A stretch of 64,000 bases of DNA from Thermohalobaculum sediminis (GCF_023487995.1 NZ_JAMFKN010000001.1:496001-560000), one strand, 5' to 3'; positions 36,759 through 46,726 are shown, numbered from the stretch's first letter. Numbers and translations: made by a program. Notes: generated by a model from the sequence alone, not told the origin.

Positions 36759-38030
36759 TCAGGCCCGGCCGGCCATCCAGTCCGCAACCAGAGCGCGAAC
36801 CCGATCCTGAAGCCCCTGGTCCGCGATCTCGGCCACCGCCTCGTCCACGAAAGCCTCGACCAGCATCGCCTCGGCCACCCGCTTCGGTACCCCGCGCGAG
36901 CGCAGGTAGAAAAGGGCAGTCGCATCCAGCGCCCCGGTGGTCGAGCCATGACTGCACTTCACGTCGTCGGCATAGATCTCGAGTTCGGGCTTGGCGAGGA
37001 ACTGCGCGCCCTCGTCCAGCAGCACCGACTGGCTGATCTGGTAGCCGTCGGTCTTCTGCGCGCCCTTCCGCACGAAGATCTTTCCCTGGAAGATGCCGCG
37101 GGACCGCCCGGCCAGGACGTTCTTGAACACCTGCCGGCTCTCGCCATGCTCGGCCGAATGGGTCACGAACACCGTGTTGTCGGCATGTGCCTCGCCCTGC
37201 CCCAGCACGGCGCCCGCGACATGGCCCGAGGCGTGGTCGCCCGCAAGGTCGATCACCACCTCGTTGCGGGTGAGTGCGCCATCCGCAGTCAGGGTGAAGG
37301 TCTTGAACTCGGCCCCCTCGCCGATCCGGGCGAACAGGTGGGTCGCCGCCGGGGCGCGCTCGCCGGTCTGGACGCGCACGTGGTGGAAGCGCCCGCCAGG
37401 GGCGACATCGACCTCCATCACGCTGTTCGTCGGCACGCCGGCCTCGAGCACGGTGAGCGAGGCGCCCGCCTCGACCCGGACCACATGGCGCACGAGGCTC
37501 GCGCCCTCGCCGATCCGATCATGCGCGATCAGCACCGGCAGCGCCACCGCGCCATGGGCCTGCATCGCCAGCCCCTCGGTCGCGGCTGCGGTGTTTAGGA
37601 TGGCGAGCGGGCGGCTCACCTTCTCCTGCCCGGCCGCCTCGAGGCGCCCGAAAATCTCGCGCGCGATGCTGATGTCCTGCCGCAGCACGGCGCCGAGCGG
37701 CGCGATCGCAAGACCCGCCTGCTCCATCGGGTCCGACAGGTCCGGCCGCAGCCGCCCGTTGACCATCCGCACGCGCACCGCGTCGATGCCGGCAAAGGCG
37801 GCCGCCGCCTGCGCCGGAGCGTCGCCAGCCCCCGCCAGCGCCAGCGGCGCGGTCAGCCGTGCGGGGTCGGTGAAGCGCCAGTATTCGTCGCGGCGCATGG
37901 GCGCGCCTGCCTCGAACAGCCGCGTCCGCGCGGCGGCGCGGCGCTCGCGCACCCAGCCGGCCTCGCCCTCGGGCAGCGCCAGCGCGTGCAACAGCGCCTC
38001 GGCCGCCTTCCTCGTCGCGTCGGTTGCCAT
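36759..38030 (-). CDS. sufD: Fe-S cluster assembly protein SufD
   Basis: A 423-residue protein with the SufB/SufD beta-helix core and the diagnostic C-terminal motif KCSHGSTTGALDATALFYLRSRGV, containing the conserved Cys and His used in cluster assembly. It pairs with SufB and SufC. ATG 38030 is preferred over 38045 and 38039 because GAGGA ends 8 nt before it; that ribosome binding site overlaps the sufC stop. Confidence 0.94.
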   Translation of the reverse strand: MATDATRKAAEALLHALALPEGEAGWVRERRAAARTRLFEAGAPMRRDEYWRFTDPARLTAPLALAGAGDAPAQAAAAFAGIDAVRVRMVNGRLRPDLSDPMEQAGLAIAPLGAVLRQDISIAREIFGRLEAAGQEKVSRPLAILNTAAATEGLAMQAHGAVALPVLIAHDRIGEGASLVRHVVRVEAGASLTVLEAGVPTNSVMEVDVAPGGRFHHVRVQTGERAPAATHLFARIGEGAEFKTFTLTADGALTRNEVVIDLAGDHASGHVAGAVLGQGEAHADNTVFVTHSAEHGESRQVFKNVLAGRSRGIFQGKIFVRKGAQKTDGYQISQSVLLDEGAQFLAKPELEIYADDVKCSHGSTTGALDATALFYLRSRGVPKRVAEAMLVEAFVDEAVAEIADQGLQDRVRALVADWMAGRA

Positions 38031-38041
38031 GGTCGCCATCC

Positions 38042-38794
<753 letters not shown>

Positions 38795-38931
38795 TCCGTC
38801 ACCCTTCTCGCCTGCGGCCCCGGCCGCCATCTTCCGTGGCGCGATCGCGCCTCATTCCGTGCCATCGCCCGCGCCATGCGCGGGGAACTCCGTGCCTTGC
38901 GGCTGCGCGCGCGACGCCCGCGCGCCGTCCG

Positions 38932-39255
38932 TCACCTGTCGCCTGGCGTCTCGATGCGCTCGCGCCGCAGCCTCTCGACCAGCCTGACCCAGCCCACCGT
39001 GAGGCAGCCCCAGGCCACGAACAGCAGGAAGCTGAACGCGATCTCCATGGGGAACAGCAGCCGCTCGGGCAGGTTCGCCGCCGCCAGCGCCATGCCCACG
39101 AATTCCTCGTCGTTGAGCGCCAGCGCAAAGACGAGGAGATGCCCCAGCACCAGCCAGCGCACCCCGGCATCGCTGCGCAGGCGGCCGGAATGGCCGATCC
39201 CGAGCGAGAGGCCCCGCCGAGCCGGGCCTTGCGGCTCATGCCCTGGGATCACCAT
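38932..39255 (-). CDS. Small membrane protein in the suf operon
   Basis: A 107-residue protein with two or three hydrophobic segments (~33-50 and ~68-90) and a basic C-terminus (VERLRRERIE). GGGGAGACGGCG precedes the ATG. No family is recognised. It lies 28 bp after the 97-aa gene and 137 bp before sufC, on the operon strand. Confidence 0.6.
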   Translation of the reverse strand: MVIPGHEPQGPARRGLSLGIGHSGRLRSDAGVRWLVLGHLLVFALALNDEEFVGMALAAANLPERLLFPMEIAFSFLLFVAWGCLTVGWVRLVERLRRERIETPGDR

Positions 39256-39283
39256 CGCCGTCTCCCCCTGCCCTGCGCCGCCT

Positions 39284-39577
39284 TCAGCGCGGCGCCCTGG
39301 TCGAATGCGCGACCACGCGCTCGATCATCTTGAGGAACATGTCCTCGCTGCCGATGCCGGTCAGCGTCTCGCCGTTCGAGCGCACCATCTCCCAGCTCTC
39401 GCGCCCCAGCGCCTGCACGCGCACGATGCGCGCGCCGTCCTCGGCGGGGAACACGTCGAAGGCGGTCATGTCCTCGTTCGCCGCCACGCTCACCGCGTGG
39501 CCGTGCTCGCGCAGGTGCTTCTCGGCGGCCTCGGCCAGGCTCAGCAGCACGGCGCCCTCTTTCACATTCGTCAGCAT
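39284..39577 (-). CDS. Small soluble protein in the suf operon
   Basis: A 97-residue protein starting MLTNVKEGAVLLSLAEAAEKHL, with a predicted beta-rich middle (FDVFPAEDGARIVRVQALG) and no Cys. GAAAGGAAGAACAAC precedes the ATG at 39577, which decides this start over upstream frames. No family is recognised. It follows sufB by 115 bp. Confidence 0.65.
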   Translation of the reverse strand: MLTNVKEGAVLLSLAEAAEKHLREHGHAVSVAANEDMTAFDVFPAEDGARIVRVQALGRESWEMVRSNGETLTGIGSEDMFLKMIERVVAHSTRAPR

Positions 39578-39692
39578 GTTGTTCTTCCTTTCGTTCCGCG
39601 GGCCGGATCGGGGACGCCCGCAAACCCCGTTCGGCCGCGGACATGACGCCCGCGCCGGTAATCGCACGCGGTGACCGCGCGCGGGTGTCGGA

Positions 39693-41210
39693 TCAGCCGA
39701 CCGAGCCCTCCAGCGAGATCGCGACGAGCTTCTGCGCCTCGACCGCGAACTCCATGGGGAGCGCCTGCAAAACCTCCTTGCAGAAGCCGTTCACCACCAG
39801 CGCGACCGCCTCCTCCTCGTCCATGCCGCGCGAGCGGCAGTAGAAGAGCTGGTCCTCGGCGATCTTCGAGGTGGTGGCCTCGTGCTCGCAGCGCGCCGTC
39901 GGGTTCCTGACCTCGATATAGGGCACCGTGTGCGCGCCGCAGTCCGATCCGATCAGCAGGCTGTCGCATTGCGTGTAGTTGCGTGCATTGGCCGCGCGCG
40001 GATGCATCGAGACGAGCCCGCGATAGGTGTTCTGCGCGCGCCCCGCCGAGATGCCCTTCGACACGATCCGGCTTTTCGTGTTGCGCCCCAGATGCACCAT
40101 CTTGGTGCCGGTGTCGGCCTGCTGGGCGTTGTTGGTGATGGCGATCGAGTAGAACTCGCCCTGGCTGTCGTCGCCCCGCAGGATGCAGGACGGATACTTC
40201 CACGTGATCGCCGAGCCCGTCTCGACCTGCGTCCACATCACCTTCGAGCGCGCGCCGCGGCAATCCGCCCGCTTGGTCACGAAGTTGTAAATGCCGCCCT
40301 TGCCTTCCTCGTCGCCCGGATACCAGTTCTGCACGGTCGAGTACTTGATCTCGGCATCCTCCAGCGCCACCAGTTCGACCACCGCGGCGTGAAGCTGGTT
40401 CTCGTCGCGCTGCGGCGCCGTGCAGCCCTCGAGGTAGCTCACATACGCCCCCTTGTCGGCGATGATCAGCGTGCGCTCGAACTGGCCCGTGTTCTCGGCA
40501 TTGATGCGGAAATAGGTGCTCAGCTCCATCGGGCAGCGCACCCCTTCCGGCACGTAGACGAACGAGCCGTCCGAGAACACCGCAGAATTCAGCGTCGCGA
40601 AGTAGTTGTCCGTGTTCGGCACGACCGAGCCGAGATACTTCTTCACCAGCTCGGGATGCTCGCGCACTGCCTCCGAGATCGAGCAGAAGATGACGCCCGC
40701 CCGGCCCAGTTCCTCCTTGAAGGTCGTGACCACCGAGACGGAGTCGAACACCGCATCGACCGCCACCTTGCGCCCCTCGGCCGGGGCCGCCTCGGCGCCC
40801 TCGACGCCCGCGAGGATCATCTGCTCCTTCAGCGGAATGCCAAGCTTCTCATAGGTGCGCAGCAGTTCCGGATCGACCTCGTTCAGCGATTTGGGCTTCT
40901 CGCGGAAGCTGCGGGGCTGGGCGTAGTAGTACTGCTCCTGATAGTCGATCGGCGCGATGTTGAGCATCGCCCAGTCGGGCTCGCGCATCTGCGTCCAGCG
41001 GCGGAAGCTGTCGAGGCGCCATTCCAGCAGCCACTCCGGCTCCTCCTTCTTGGCCGAGATGAGCCGCACGATGTCTTCGTTCAGCCCCTTCGGCGCATAG
41101 TCCATCTCGATGTCGGAGGCCCAGCCGTACTTGTACTTGCCCATCGAGTGGACCGTCTCGATCGTCTCGCGATCGACGCCATCCTTCACGTTCGTGTCCA
41201 GCGCGGTCAT
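39693..41210 (-). CDS. sufB: Fe-S cluster assembly scaffold SufB
   Basis: A 505-residue protein containing [19 protein letters not shown], the core [37 protein letters not shown] and the C-terminal [17 protein letters not shown]. The conserved scaffold Cys of the family is within [17 protein letters not shown]. It receives sulfur from SufS and assembles clusters with SufC and SufD. The start at 41210 follows CGGAGGCGAG. A REP-like repeat (copy B) lies between it and the upstream desulfurase. Confidence 0.96.
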   Translation of the reverse strand: MTALDTNVKDGVDRETIETVHSMGKYKYGWASDIEMDYAPKGLNEDIVRLISAKKEEPEWLLEWRLDSFRRWTQMREPDWAMLNIAPIDYQEQYYYAQPRSFREKPKSLNEVDPELLRTYEKLGIPLKEQMILAGVEGAEAAPAEGRKVAVDAVFDSVSVVTTFKEELGRAGVIFCSISEAVREHPELVKKYLGSVVPNTDNYFATLNSAVFSDGSFVYVPEGVRCPMELSTYFRINAENTGQFERTLIIADKGAYVSYLEGCTAPQRDENQLHAAVVELVALEDAEIKYSTVQNWYPGDEEGKGGIYNFVTKRADCRGARSKVMWTQVETGSAITWKYPSCILRGDDSQGEFYSIAITNNAQQADTGTKMVHLGRNTKSRIVSKGISAGRAQNTYRGLVSMHPRAANARNYTQCDSLLIGSDCGAHTVPYIEVRNPTARCEHEATTSKIAEDQLFYCRSRGMDEEEAVALVVNGFCKEVLQALPMEFAVEAQKLVAISLEGSVG

Positions 41211-41286
41211 CTCGCCTCCGTTCCCATCTTCCACGCGGCACATGGCCGCGATCAGTCTCTCAAGCCCCCCGCCGGGGGCATCAGCT

Positions 41287-41307
41287 GCCCCGGGTCAAGC
41301 CCGGGGC
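41287..41307. repeat. REP-like palindrome, copy B
   Basis: Perfect 8-bp arms (GCCCCGGG and CCCGGGGC) around TCAAG, flanked by TG on the left and CTCGG on the right. It lies inside the suf operon, in the 108-bp gap between the desulfurase and sufB, where it could form an mRNA hairpin. Confidence 0.6.
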
Positions 41308-41318
41308 CTCGGCCAGTC

Positions 41319-42440
41319 TCACGCGGCCCGGCTGACCCGCCGCCGGTACAGCCCTTCCCAGGCATCGGCGAAGGCCATCACCTCGGCCTCGGTCGTCGCA
41401 GGGCCCATCGAGACGCGGATCGCGCTCGATGCCGTCGTCTCGTCGAAGCCCATGGCCAGCAGCACCCGGCTCGCCCGCTTCACCTTGCCCGAGCTGCAGG
41501 CCGAGCCCGCGCTCACGGCAAATCCGGCAAGATCCAGCCCCATCACCTGCGTCTCGCCCGCCCAGCCGGGCACGGCGAGGCAGGTGGTGTTCGGCAGCCG
41601 AGGCCCGGCGCGGCCGGGGATGACGAGGTCGGACGCCGCCGCCTCCAGGCGCGCCTCCAGCGCGTCGCGCATCCGCGCAATCCGCTCCCAGACCCCGGCC
41701 TCGAGCTCGCGCCGCGCCGCCTCGGCGGCCGCGCCGAAGCCCGCGATCCCGATCACGTTCTCGGTGCCCGCCCGGCGGCCGCGCTCCTGCCCGCCGCCCT
41801 GCATCAACGGGCTGAACGAGCAGCGGTCCCGCAGGATCAGCGCGCCGCATCCCGTCGGCCCGCCCAGCTTGCCCGAGGACAGGATCACCATGTCAGACCA
41901 GGGCGCGGCGGCATCGACGGGCAGCTTCCCGGCGGCCTGCGCGGCATCCCGCAGCAGGATCGCGCGGTGGTCGAGGCACTGGCGCCACAGCATCCCGCTC
42001 TCGACCGCGCCCGTCTCGCCACACGCCCAGGACACGCAGACCAGCGATCCGGGCTCGACCACGGTCTCGAGGCGCTCGCGCGCCACCCGGCCATCGCCGC
42101 CCACCGGCAGCGCCGCCGCCCGCCCGCCATCGATCAGCGCCACGAGGCATTCATGCGCCGTCGGCGCGACATGCAGGTCGCCCCGATGCGCGGCCACGGC
42201 GGTCGCAGCCGCCTCGGTCGCGCCGCTGGTGAAGACGACCTCGCCCGGTTCGCAGCCGACCAGGGCCGCCACCTGCCCCCGCGCCTTCTCGACCACCGCC
42301 CGCGCCGCCCGCCCTTCGGCATGGACGCTCGAGGGGTTCCCCACGGCGTCCATCGCGGCCAGCATCGCCGCCTTCGCCTCCGGCCTCAGGGGCGCCGTGG
42401 CGTTCCAGTCGAGATAGACGCGGTGGTCCGTCGCTGTCAC
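41319..42440 (-). CDS. Cysteine desulfurase, IscS/NifS type (group I)
   Basis: A 373-residue PLP enzyme starting MTATDHRVYLDWNATAPLRPEA, with NPSSVHAEGRAAR and FTSGATEAA. The PLP Lys is in SSGKLGGPTG and the catalytic Cys in the flexible loop SAGSACSSGKVKRAS, as in group I desulfurases. It differs from the SufS encoded at the other end of the operon. It probably supplies sulfur to Fe-S assembly or to tRNA thiolation. Its start overlaps the iscR stop by 4 bp. Confidence 0.92.
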   Translation of the reverse strand: MTATDHRVYLDWNATAPLRPEAKAAMLAAMDAVGNPSSVHAEGRAARAVVEKARGQVAALVGCEPGEVVFTSGATEAAATAVAAHRGDLHVAPTAHECLVALIDGGRAAALPVGGDGRVARERLETVVEPGSLVCVSWACGETGAVESGMLWRQCLDHRAILLRDAAQAAGKLPVDAAAPWSDMVILSSGKLGGPTGCGALILRDRCSFSPLMQGGGQERGRRAGTENVIGIAGFGAAAEAARRELEAGVWERIARMRDALEARLEAAASDLVIPGRAGPRLPNTTCLAVPGWAGETQVMGLDLAGFAVSAGSACSSGKVKRASRVLLAMGFDETTASSAIRVSMGPATTEAEVMAFADAWEGLYRRRVSRAA

Positions 42441-42916
42441 GCCGGCGCCTCCTCGTCCACCAGGAACGCCGAGAAATCAGGCACCGCCGGGCAGGGCGTC
42501 AGCCGATCCTTGATCACGTCGGCGATCGTGACCTTCGAGAGGAACACATGCACATGCGCCGATAGCTGCTCCCACAGATTGTGGGTCAGGCAGGCCTCGC
42601 GCGACTTGCCGCAGCCCATGCCCTCCTCGAACTTGCCGCCACAGCCCATGGCGTTGAGCCGCTCGTCCACCGCGACCATGATGTCCGAGATCCGCGTCTC
42701 GTTCGGGGCCCTTGCCAGCAGGTAGCCCCCGCCGGGACCGCGAACCGATTCGACCAGCCCCGCGCGCCGCAGCCGCACGAAGAGCTGCTCGAGATAAGCG
42801 AGGCTGATGTCCTGGCGCTCCGAGATCTCGGCCAGCGTCACCGGAGACGGGCCGCCATTCAGCGCAATATCCGCCATCGCCGTCACCGCGTAGCGCCCCT
42901 TGGTGCTGAGCTTCAT
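42437..42916 (-). CDS. iscR: Rrf2-family regulator IscR
   Basis: A 159-residue protein starting MKLSTKGRYAVTAMADIAL, with an N-terminal winged helix and the Fe-S ligand set Cys92, Cys102, Cys109 and His112 (GCGGKFEEGMGCGKSREACLTH). These ligands suggest it binds a [2Fe-2S] cluster and senses Fe-S status. Rhodobacter sphaeroides is reported to have an IscR lacking this three-Cys set, so the classical ligand set here is informative. It is first in the suf operon. GAAGGATGAAG surrounds the start. About 160 nt of leader separate it from its predicted promoter. Confidence 0.94.
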   Translation of the reverse strand: MKLSTKGRYAVTAMADIALNGGPSPVTLAEISERQDISLAYLEQLFVRLRRAGLVESVRGPGGGYLLARAPNETRISDIMVAVDERLNAMGCGGKFEEGMGCGKSREACLTHNLWEQLSAHVHVFLSKVTIADVIKDRLTPCPAVPDFSAFLVDEEAPA

Positions 42917-43014
42917 CCTTCCGTCCGCCCCGATCCTTCGGCGGCCAGAGACGCCGCAAGGCGCATGGCCGGTGCTGACATGCCCGCGCACCGCCCGCCG
43001 GATGCATCCGGCGG

Positions 43015-43043
43015 TTGACCGCGGGCGTTCCAATCCCTAACTC
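43015..43043 (+). promoter_or_regulatory. Possible promoter of the alpha/beta hydrolase gene
   Basis: TTGACC (43015-43020), 17 nt, TAACTC (43038-43043) on the plus strand. Transcription from here would cross the Irr-type box at 43078-43094 before reaching the ATG at 43153. Confidence 0.35.
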
Positions 43044-43077
43044 GATGTGGCGCCCGTGAGCATCGTGCCACGGCGTC

Positions 43078-43094
43078 TTTAGAATGTTTCTAGG
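43078..43094. promoter_or_regulatory. Irr-type iron box (ICE motif)
   Basis: TTTAGAATGTTTCTAGG matches the iron control element TTTAGAA-N3-TTCTAAA at all but the last two positions. It overlaps the -10 element of the predicted iscR promoter. Irr proteins bind such sites in alphaproteobacteria when iron is low and can repress or activate. It may also serve the divergent hydrolase gene 59 bp away. Confidence 0.68.
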
Positions 43095-43115
43095 TTTCCC
43101 GACAGAAGAAGTCAA
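43087..43115 (-). promoter_or_regulatory. Predicted iscR-suf promoter
   Basis: Minus strand: TTGACT (43115-43110), exactly 17 nt, TAGAAA (43092-43087). The -10 lies inside the Irr-type box. Initiation near 43080 gives a leader of about 160 nt before iscR. Confidence 0.6.
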
Positions 43116-43152
43116 GCAATCGGGAACTTCGCTCGCGAGGTTGAGAGCAGGC

Positions 43153-43803
43153 ATGCCAGAGGTGATCTTCCCGGGGCCGGAAGGCCGTCTCGAGGGACGC
43201 TACCATCCGCAGGCGGCGAAGGACGCGCCGATCGCGCTGATCCTTCACCCCCACCCGCAGTATGGGGGCACGATGAACAACCAGGTGACCTATCACCTGC
43301 ATTATGCCTTCAAGGATCTGGGCTTCACCGTCCTGCGCTTCAACTTCCGGGGCGTCGGCCGCAGCCAGGGCGAGTTCGACCAGGGCGTGGGTGAGCTTTC
43401 CGACGCGGCCTCGGCGCTCGACTACCTGCAGGCGCTGAACCCGAACTCCAAGGGCTGCTGGGTCGCGGGCTTCTCGTTCGGCGCATGGATCGGGATGCAG
43501 CTCCTGATGCGGCGGCCCGAGATCTCGGGCTTCGTGTCGGTCGCGCCGCCCGCCAACATGTACGACTTCTCCTTCCTCGCCCCCTGCCCGTCCTCGGGCC
43601 TCATCATCAACGGCGAGGCCGACCGCATCGTGCCGATGCCCGAGGTCGAGAAGCTCTCGGCCAAGCTCAAGGCGCAGAAGGGGATCACCATCACCCACAC
43701 CACGGTGCCCGAGGCCAACCACTTCTTCGAGAAGGGGATGGAGGAGATGATCGACATCGTGAAGGGCTATGTCCACGCCCGCCTCGTCGAGGGCGGCCGC
43801 TGA
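43153..43803 (+). CDS. Alpha/beta hydrolase divergent from iscR
   Basis: A 216-residue serine-hydrolase-fold protein: LILHPHPQYGGTMNNQVTYHL, FNFRGVGRSQGEFDQGVGE, nucleophile elbow AGFSFGAWIG (Ser), and Asp and His in GEADRIVP and EANHFF. It matches the COG2945-type hydrolases of alphaproteobacteria. The substrate is unknown. The start at 43153 (MPEVIFPGPEGRLEG) follows GAGAGCAGGC. The frame is open back to 43084, but that would run through the Irr-type box. Confidence 0.85.
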   Translation: MPEVIFPGPEGRLEGRYHPQAAKDAPIALILHPHPQYGGTMNNQVTYHLHYAFKDLGFTVLRFNFRGVGRSQGEFDQGVGELSDAASALDYLQALNPNSKGCWVAGFSFGAWIGMQLLMRRPEISGFVSVAPPANMYDFSFLAPCPSSGLIINGEADRIVPMPEVEKLSAKLKAQKGITITHTTVPEANHFFEKGMEEMIDIVKGYVHARLVEGGR

Positions 43804-43882
43804 GGACGGCGGTTCGCATCCCGCGACGACCATGTTAGCCTGACGCGGGGCAGCGAGGGTGGCGCCGCGAAAGGGCTCCACC

Positions 43883-44095
43883 ATGGGCGAGAGCGTCTAC
43901 AAGATCATCGAACTCGTCGGCACCAGCACCGAATCCTGGGAGAAGGCCGCCCGCGCGGCGGTCGAACGCGCCGCCAACACCCTGCGCGACCTGCGCGTGG
44001 CCGAGGTGAGCGAGCAGGACCTCGTCATCAAGGACGGCAAGGTCGAGGCCTATCGCTGCAAGGTGAAGGTCTCGTTCAAGTTCGAGGGAAGCTGA
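43883..44095 (+). CDS. Dodecin-family flavin-binding protein
   Basis: A 70-residue protein starting MGESVYKIIELVGTSTESWEKAARAAVERA, with the dodecin pattern of one helix on a three-stranded sheet and the Trp (ESWEKA) that stacks on flavin. Dodecins form hollow dodecamers that store or buffer riboflavin, FMN or FAD. The length is typical. It is 80 bp after the hydrolase gene, and the stop codon is followed by a 9-bp hairpin. Confidence 0.92.
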   Translation: MGESVYKIIELVGTSTESWEKAARAAVERAANTLRDLRVAEVSEQDLVIKDGKVEAYRCKVKVSFKFEGS

Positions 44096-44101
44096 CGGCC
44101 G

Positions 44102-44125
44102 GCGCGGCCCCGCTCAGGGCCGCGC
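44102..44125. terminator. Hairpin between convergent dodecin and anmK genes
   Basis: Perfect 9-bp arms, GCGCGGCCC (44102-44110) and GGGCCGCGC (44117-44125), with a 6-nt loop. It lies 6 bp after the dodecin stop and overlaps the anmK stop. No T-tract is present on either strand. Confidence 0.45.
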
Positions 44126-45250
44126 GATCCGCCCGCCCGACACCGGCGCCCGGCACCCCGTGGTCGAGGGCGCCGAGGTCGGCAGCCCCCGCAGCACCCG
44201 CACCGCGAGCCACGCGAAGGCCTGCGCCTCGAGCAGGTCGCCGTCGAGCCCCGCGGCCTCCACGGGGTCGACCGGCGCGTCCAGCCGCTCGGCCAGCCAT
44301 GCCATCATTGTCGCGTTCTTCCGCCCGCCGCCGCAGACCAGCCAGCGCGCGGGCGGCGCGGGCATGTGCCCGAGCCCCGCAGCCACCGTCTCGACCGTCA
44401 GCGCCGTCAGCGTCGCCGCCCCGTCCTCGACCGAGGCCCCGCCAAGCCGCTCCAGCGCCAGCGCGAACTCGTTGCGGTCGAGAGACTTGGGCGGGCGGCG
44501 CGCGAGATAGGCGCCTGCCGCGTTGCTTGCCACGAGGCCGCGATCCACCCGGCCAGTCGCCGCCGCCCTGCCGCCCTCGTCCAGCGCCCGGCCCGTTCGC
44601 CGCTCCATCCAGTCGTTGAGCAGCGCGTTGCCGGGCCCGGTGTCGAAGGCCACCAGCGCCCCCGGCGCCTCGGGCGCGGGGGCGGCGGGGTTCACCCAGG
44701 TCACGTTCGCGACGCCCCCGATGTTGAGGAAGGCGATGGGCCGCTCCGCCCCGATGTGGCGCGCCAGCGCGAAGTGGAAAAACGGCGCCAGCGGCGCCCC
44801 CTCGCCTCCCGCGGCCATGTCGTCCGAACGGAAATCCCACACCACGGTGCGGTTCAGCACCCGCGCCAGCCGCTCGCCGTCGCCAAGCTGCCATGTCCAA
44901 CCCTCGGCGGGCGCATGCGCCACGGTCTGCCCGTGAAAGCCTATGACTTCCGGCACCTCGTGGGCGCGCGCCAGAAGCCGCACCACGGCGGCCGCGTGGT
45001 TCGCCACCACCTCGGCCCCCGCCTCGGCCAGCCGCGCGGCGTGCGCCGGATCGCGCGGCGGGCGAAAGGCGCGCCAGTCGCGGAACACCGCCACCGTGGC
45101 CTCCGTCTCGCCAGGGCCATAGGGCAGCGCCTGCGACGGGCCGAAGGCCTCGATCCCCTCGCCGTCGGTCAGCACCATGGCCGCGTCCACCCCGTCCATC
45201 GAGGTGCCGCTCATCAGCCCCAGCACCCAGACCGCCCCCGCGCGCGCCAT
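44114..45250 (-). CDS. anmK: Anhydro-N-acetylmuramic acid kinase
   Basis: A 378-residue ASKHA-fold kinase starting with [16 protein letters not shown], with [21 protein letters not shown] and [14 protein letters not shown]. It opens and phosphorylates 1,6-anhydro-MurNAc during recycling of peptidoglycan fragments. The length is normal. GGGAAGGGG precedes the start. It is divergent from tyrS with 59 bp between start codons, and this order, anmK next to tyrS, is common in alphaproteobacteria. Confidence 0.95.
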   Translation of the reverse strand: MARAGAVWVLGLMSGTSMDGVDAAMVLTDGEGIEAFGPSQALPYGPGETEATVAVFRDWRAFRPPRDPAHAARLAEAGAEVVANHAAAVVRLLARAHEVPEVIGFHGQTVAHAPAEGWTWQLGDGERLARVLNRTVVWDFRSDDMAAGGEGAPLAPFFHFALARHIGAERPIAFLNIGGVANVTWVNPAAPAPEAPGALVAFDTGPGNALLNDWMERRTGRALDEGGRAAATGRVDRGLVASNAAGAYLARRPPKSLDRNEFALALERLGGASVEDGAATLTALTVETVAAGLGHMPAPPARWLVCGGGRKNATMMAWLAERLDAPVDPVEAAGLDGDLLEAQAFAWLAVRVLRGLPTSAPSTTGCRAPVSGGRIARP

Positions 45251-45254
45251 CCCC

Positions 45255-45282
45255 TTCCCTTTCCCGCCCCTTGGGCTATAGA
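45255..45282 (+). promoter_or_regulatory. Predicted tyrS promoter
   Basis: TTCCCT (45255-45260), 16 nt, TATAGA (45277-45282) preceded by GC. A start near 45289 leaves AGGAG properly placed before the ATG at 45310. Confidence 0.45.
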
Positions 45283-45309
45283 CAGCGGCCGAGAATAGGA
45301 GTGGCCGCG

Positions 45310-46563
45310 ATGACCTACCAGCCGAAATCCGAGTTCCTGCGCGCGATGACCGAACGCGGGTTCATCCAGGACGTGACCGACCTCCAGGGCCTCGACGAGG
45401 CGCTGACGGCGGGGCCGCTCACCGCCTATATCGGCTTCGACTGCACGGCGCCCTCGCTCCATGTCGGGCACCTGACCGGCATCATGATGCTGCGCTGGTT
45501 CCAGCGGACCGGCCACAACCCCATCGTGCTGATGGGTGGCGGCACCACCAAGATCGGCGACCCCTCCGGCAAGGACGAGGCGCGCCAGCTTCTCACCGCC
45601 GAGGCGATCGGCGCCAACATGGCCTCGATCCGGCGCGTCTTCACAAGCTACCTCGACTTCCGGGAGGCCGGCGGCAGCGCTGTGATGATCGACAATGCCG
45701 ACTGGCTCGACGAGCTGCGCTACATCCCCTTCCTGCGCGACTTCGGCCGGCACTTCACCATCAACCGGATGCTGACCTTTGATTCGGTGAAGCTGAGGCT
45801 CGAGCGCGAGCAGCCGCTGACCTTCCTCGAGTTCAACTACATGCTGCTGCAGGCCTACGACTTCCTCGAGCTTTTCAAGCGCACCGGCTGCCGGCTGCAG
45901 ATGGGCGGCTCGGACCAGTGGGGCAACATCGTCAACGGCGTCGACCTCACCCGCCGCGTCGAGGGGGTCGAGGTTTTCGGCCTGACCGCGCCGCTCCTGA
46001 CCACCGCCGACGGCAAGAAGATGGGCAAGACCGCCGGTGGCGCGGTCTGGCTCAACGCCGACCAGCTCAGCCCCTGGGATTTCTGGCAATACTGGCGCAA
46101 CGTCGCGGACGCCGATGTCGGCAAGCTGCTGCGCCGCTTCACGGAACTGCCGATCGACGAGATCGCCCGGCTCGAGGCCCTGCGCGATCAGGAGATCAAC
46201 GACGCGAAGAAGATCCTCGCGACCGAGGTGACCGCGCTCTGCCACGGCCGCGAGGCCGCCGAGGCGGCCGAGCGCACCGCGCGCGAGACCTTCGAGGCGG
46301 GAGGCCTCGGCGCCGATCTGCCCGAAGTCGCGCTGTCGCCCGCCGACTTCGCGGACGGCGGCCTCTCAGTCGTGCAGCTCTTCCTGCGGGCAGGTCTCGC
46401 GAAATCGGGCAAGGACGCCAAGCGCCTGATCGCCGAGGGCGGCGCGCGCATCGACGACCGGCCGGTGACCGACGCGACCCTGATGCTGGACCCGGGCGCC
46501 TTCGCCGCCCCCGTCAAGCTCAGCGCCGGCAAGAAGCGCCACGCCGTCGCCCGGATGGGCTGA
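45310..46563 (+). CDS. tyrS: Tyrosyl-tRNA synthetase
   Basis: A 417-residue class I synthetase. The HIGH-type motif is [10 protein letters not shown] (~residue 49) and the KMSKS-type motif is [18 protein letters not shown] is the tyrosine/tRNA binding segment. The C-terminal S4-like RNA-binding domain ([22 protein letters not shown]) is present. It charges tRNA-Tyr. AGGAGTGGCCGCG precedes the ATG. It converges with the M20 gene across a 210-bp gap holding two REP-like repeats. Confidence 0.97.
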   Translation: MTYQPKSEFLRAMTERGFIQDVTDLQGLDEALTAGPLTAYIGFDCTAPSLHVGHLTGIMMLRWFQRTGHNPIVLMGGGTTKIGDPSGKDEARQLLTAEAIGANMASIRRVFTSYLDFREAGGSAVMIDNADWLDELRYIPFLRDFGRHFTINRMLTFDSVKLRLEREQPLTFLEFNYMLLQAYDFLELFKRTGCRLQMGGSDQWGNIVNGVDLTRRVEGVEVFGLTAPLLTTADGKKMGKTAGGAVWLNADQLSPWDFWQYWRNVADADVGKLLRRFTELPIDEIARLEALRDQEINDAKKILATEVTALCHGREAAEAAERTARETFEAGGLGADLPEVALSPADFADGGLSVVQLFLRAGLAKSGKDAKRLIAEGGARIDDRPVTDATLMLDPGAFAAPVKLSAGKKRHAVARMG

Positions 46564-46629
46564 GCGGGACGCCCGCTGCCCCGGCCGGCAGGCGGGGGCC
46601 TCCCGCCACCCGCGCCCAGCCCCGCGAGC

Positions 46630-46648
46630 CCCCGGGTCAAGCCCGGGG
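46630..46648. repeat. REP-like palindrome, copy C
   Basis: 7-bp arms (CCCCGGG and CCCGGGG) around TCAAG. The flank CAGCG lies on the right, so this copy is inverted relative to copy D, 80 bp away. The pair sits between the convergent tyrS and M20 genes. Confidence 0.55.
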
Positions 46649-46726
46649 CAGCGCAACCCTTCAACTCTGGCGCGCTGGCCGGGGCAGCGGCAATCGGATC
46701 ACGCGCGCGCTTTGCCTGAAAACGCT

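Noticed and set aside
39882-42725. A plus-strand open frame of over 900 codons across sufB, the desulfurase and iscR
   Set aside because: Same reason: Arg/His-rich translation without domains, opposite to well-recognised genes with ribosome binding sites.
43056-43074. Minus-strand TGGCACG as a possible sigma54 -24 element before iscR
   Set aside because: The -12 position reads TCACG rather than TTGCA, and a better sigma70-type promoter lies a little upstream.
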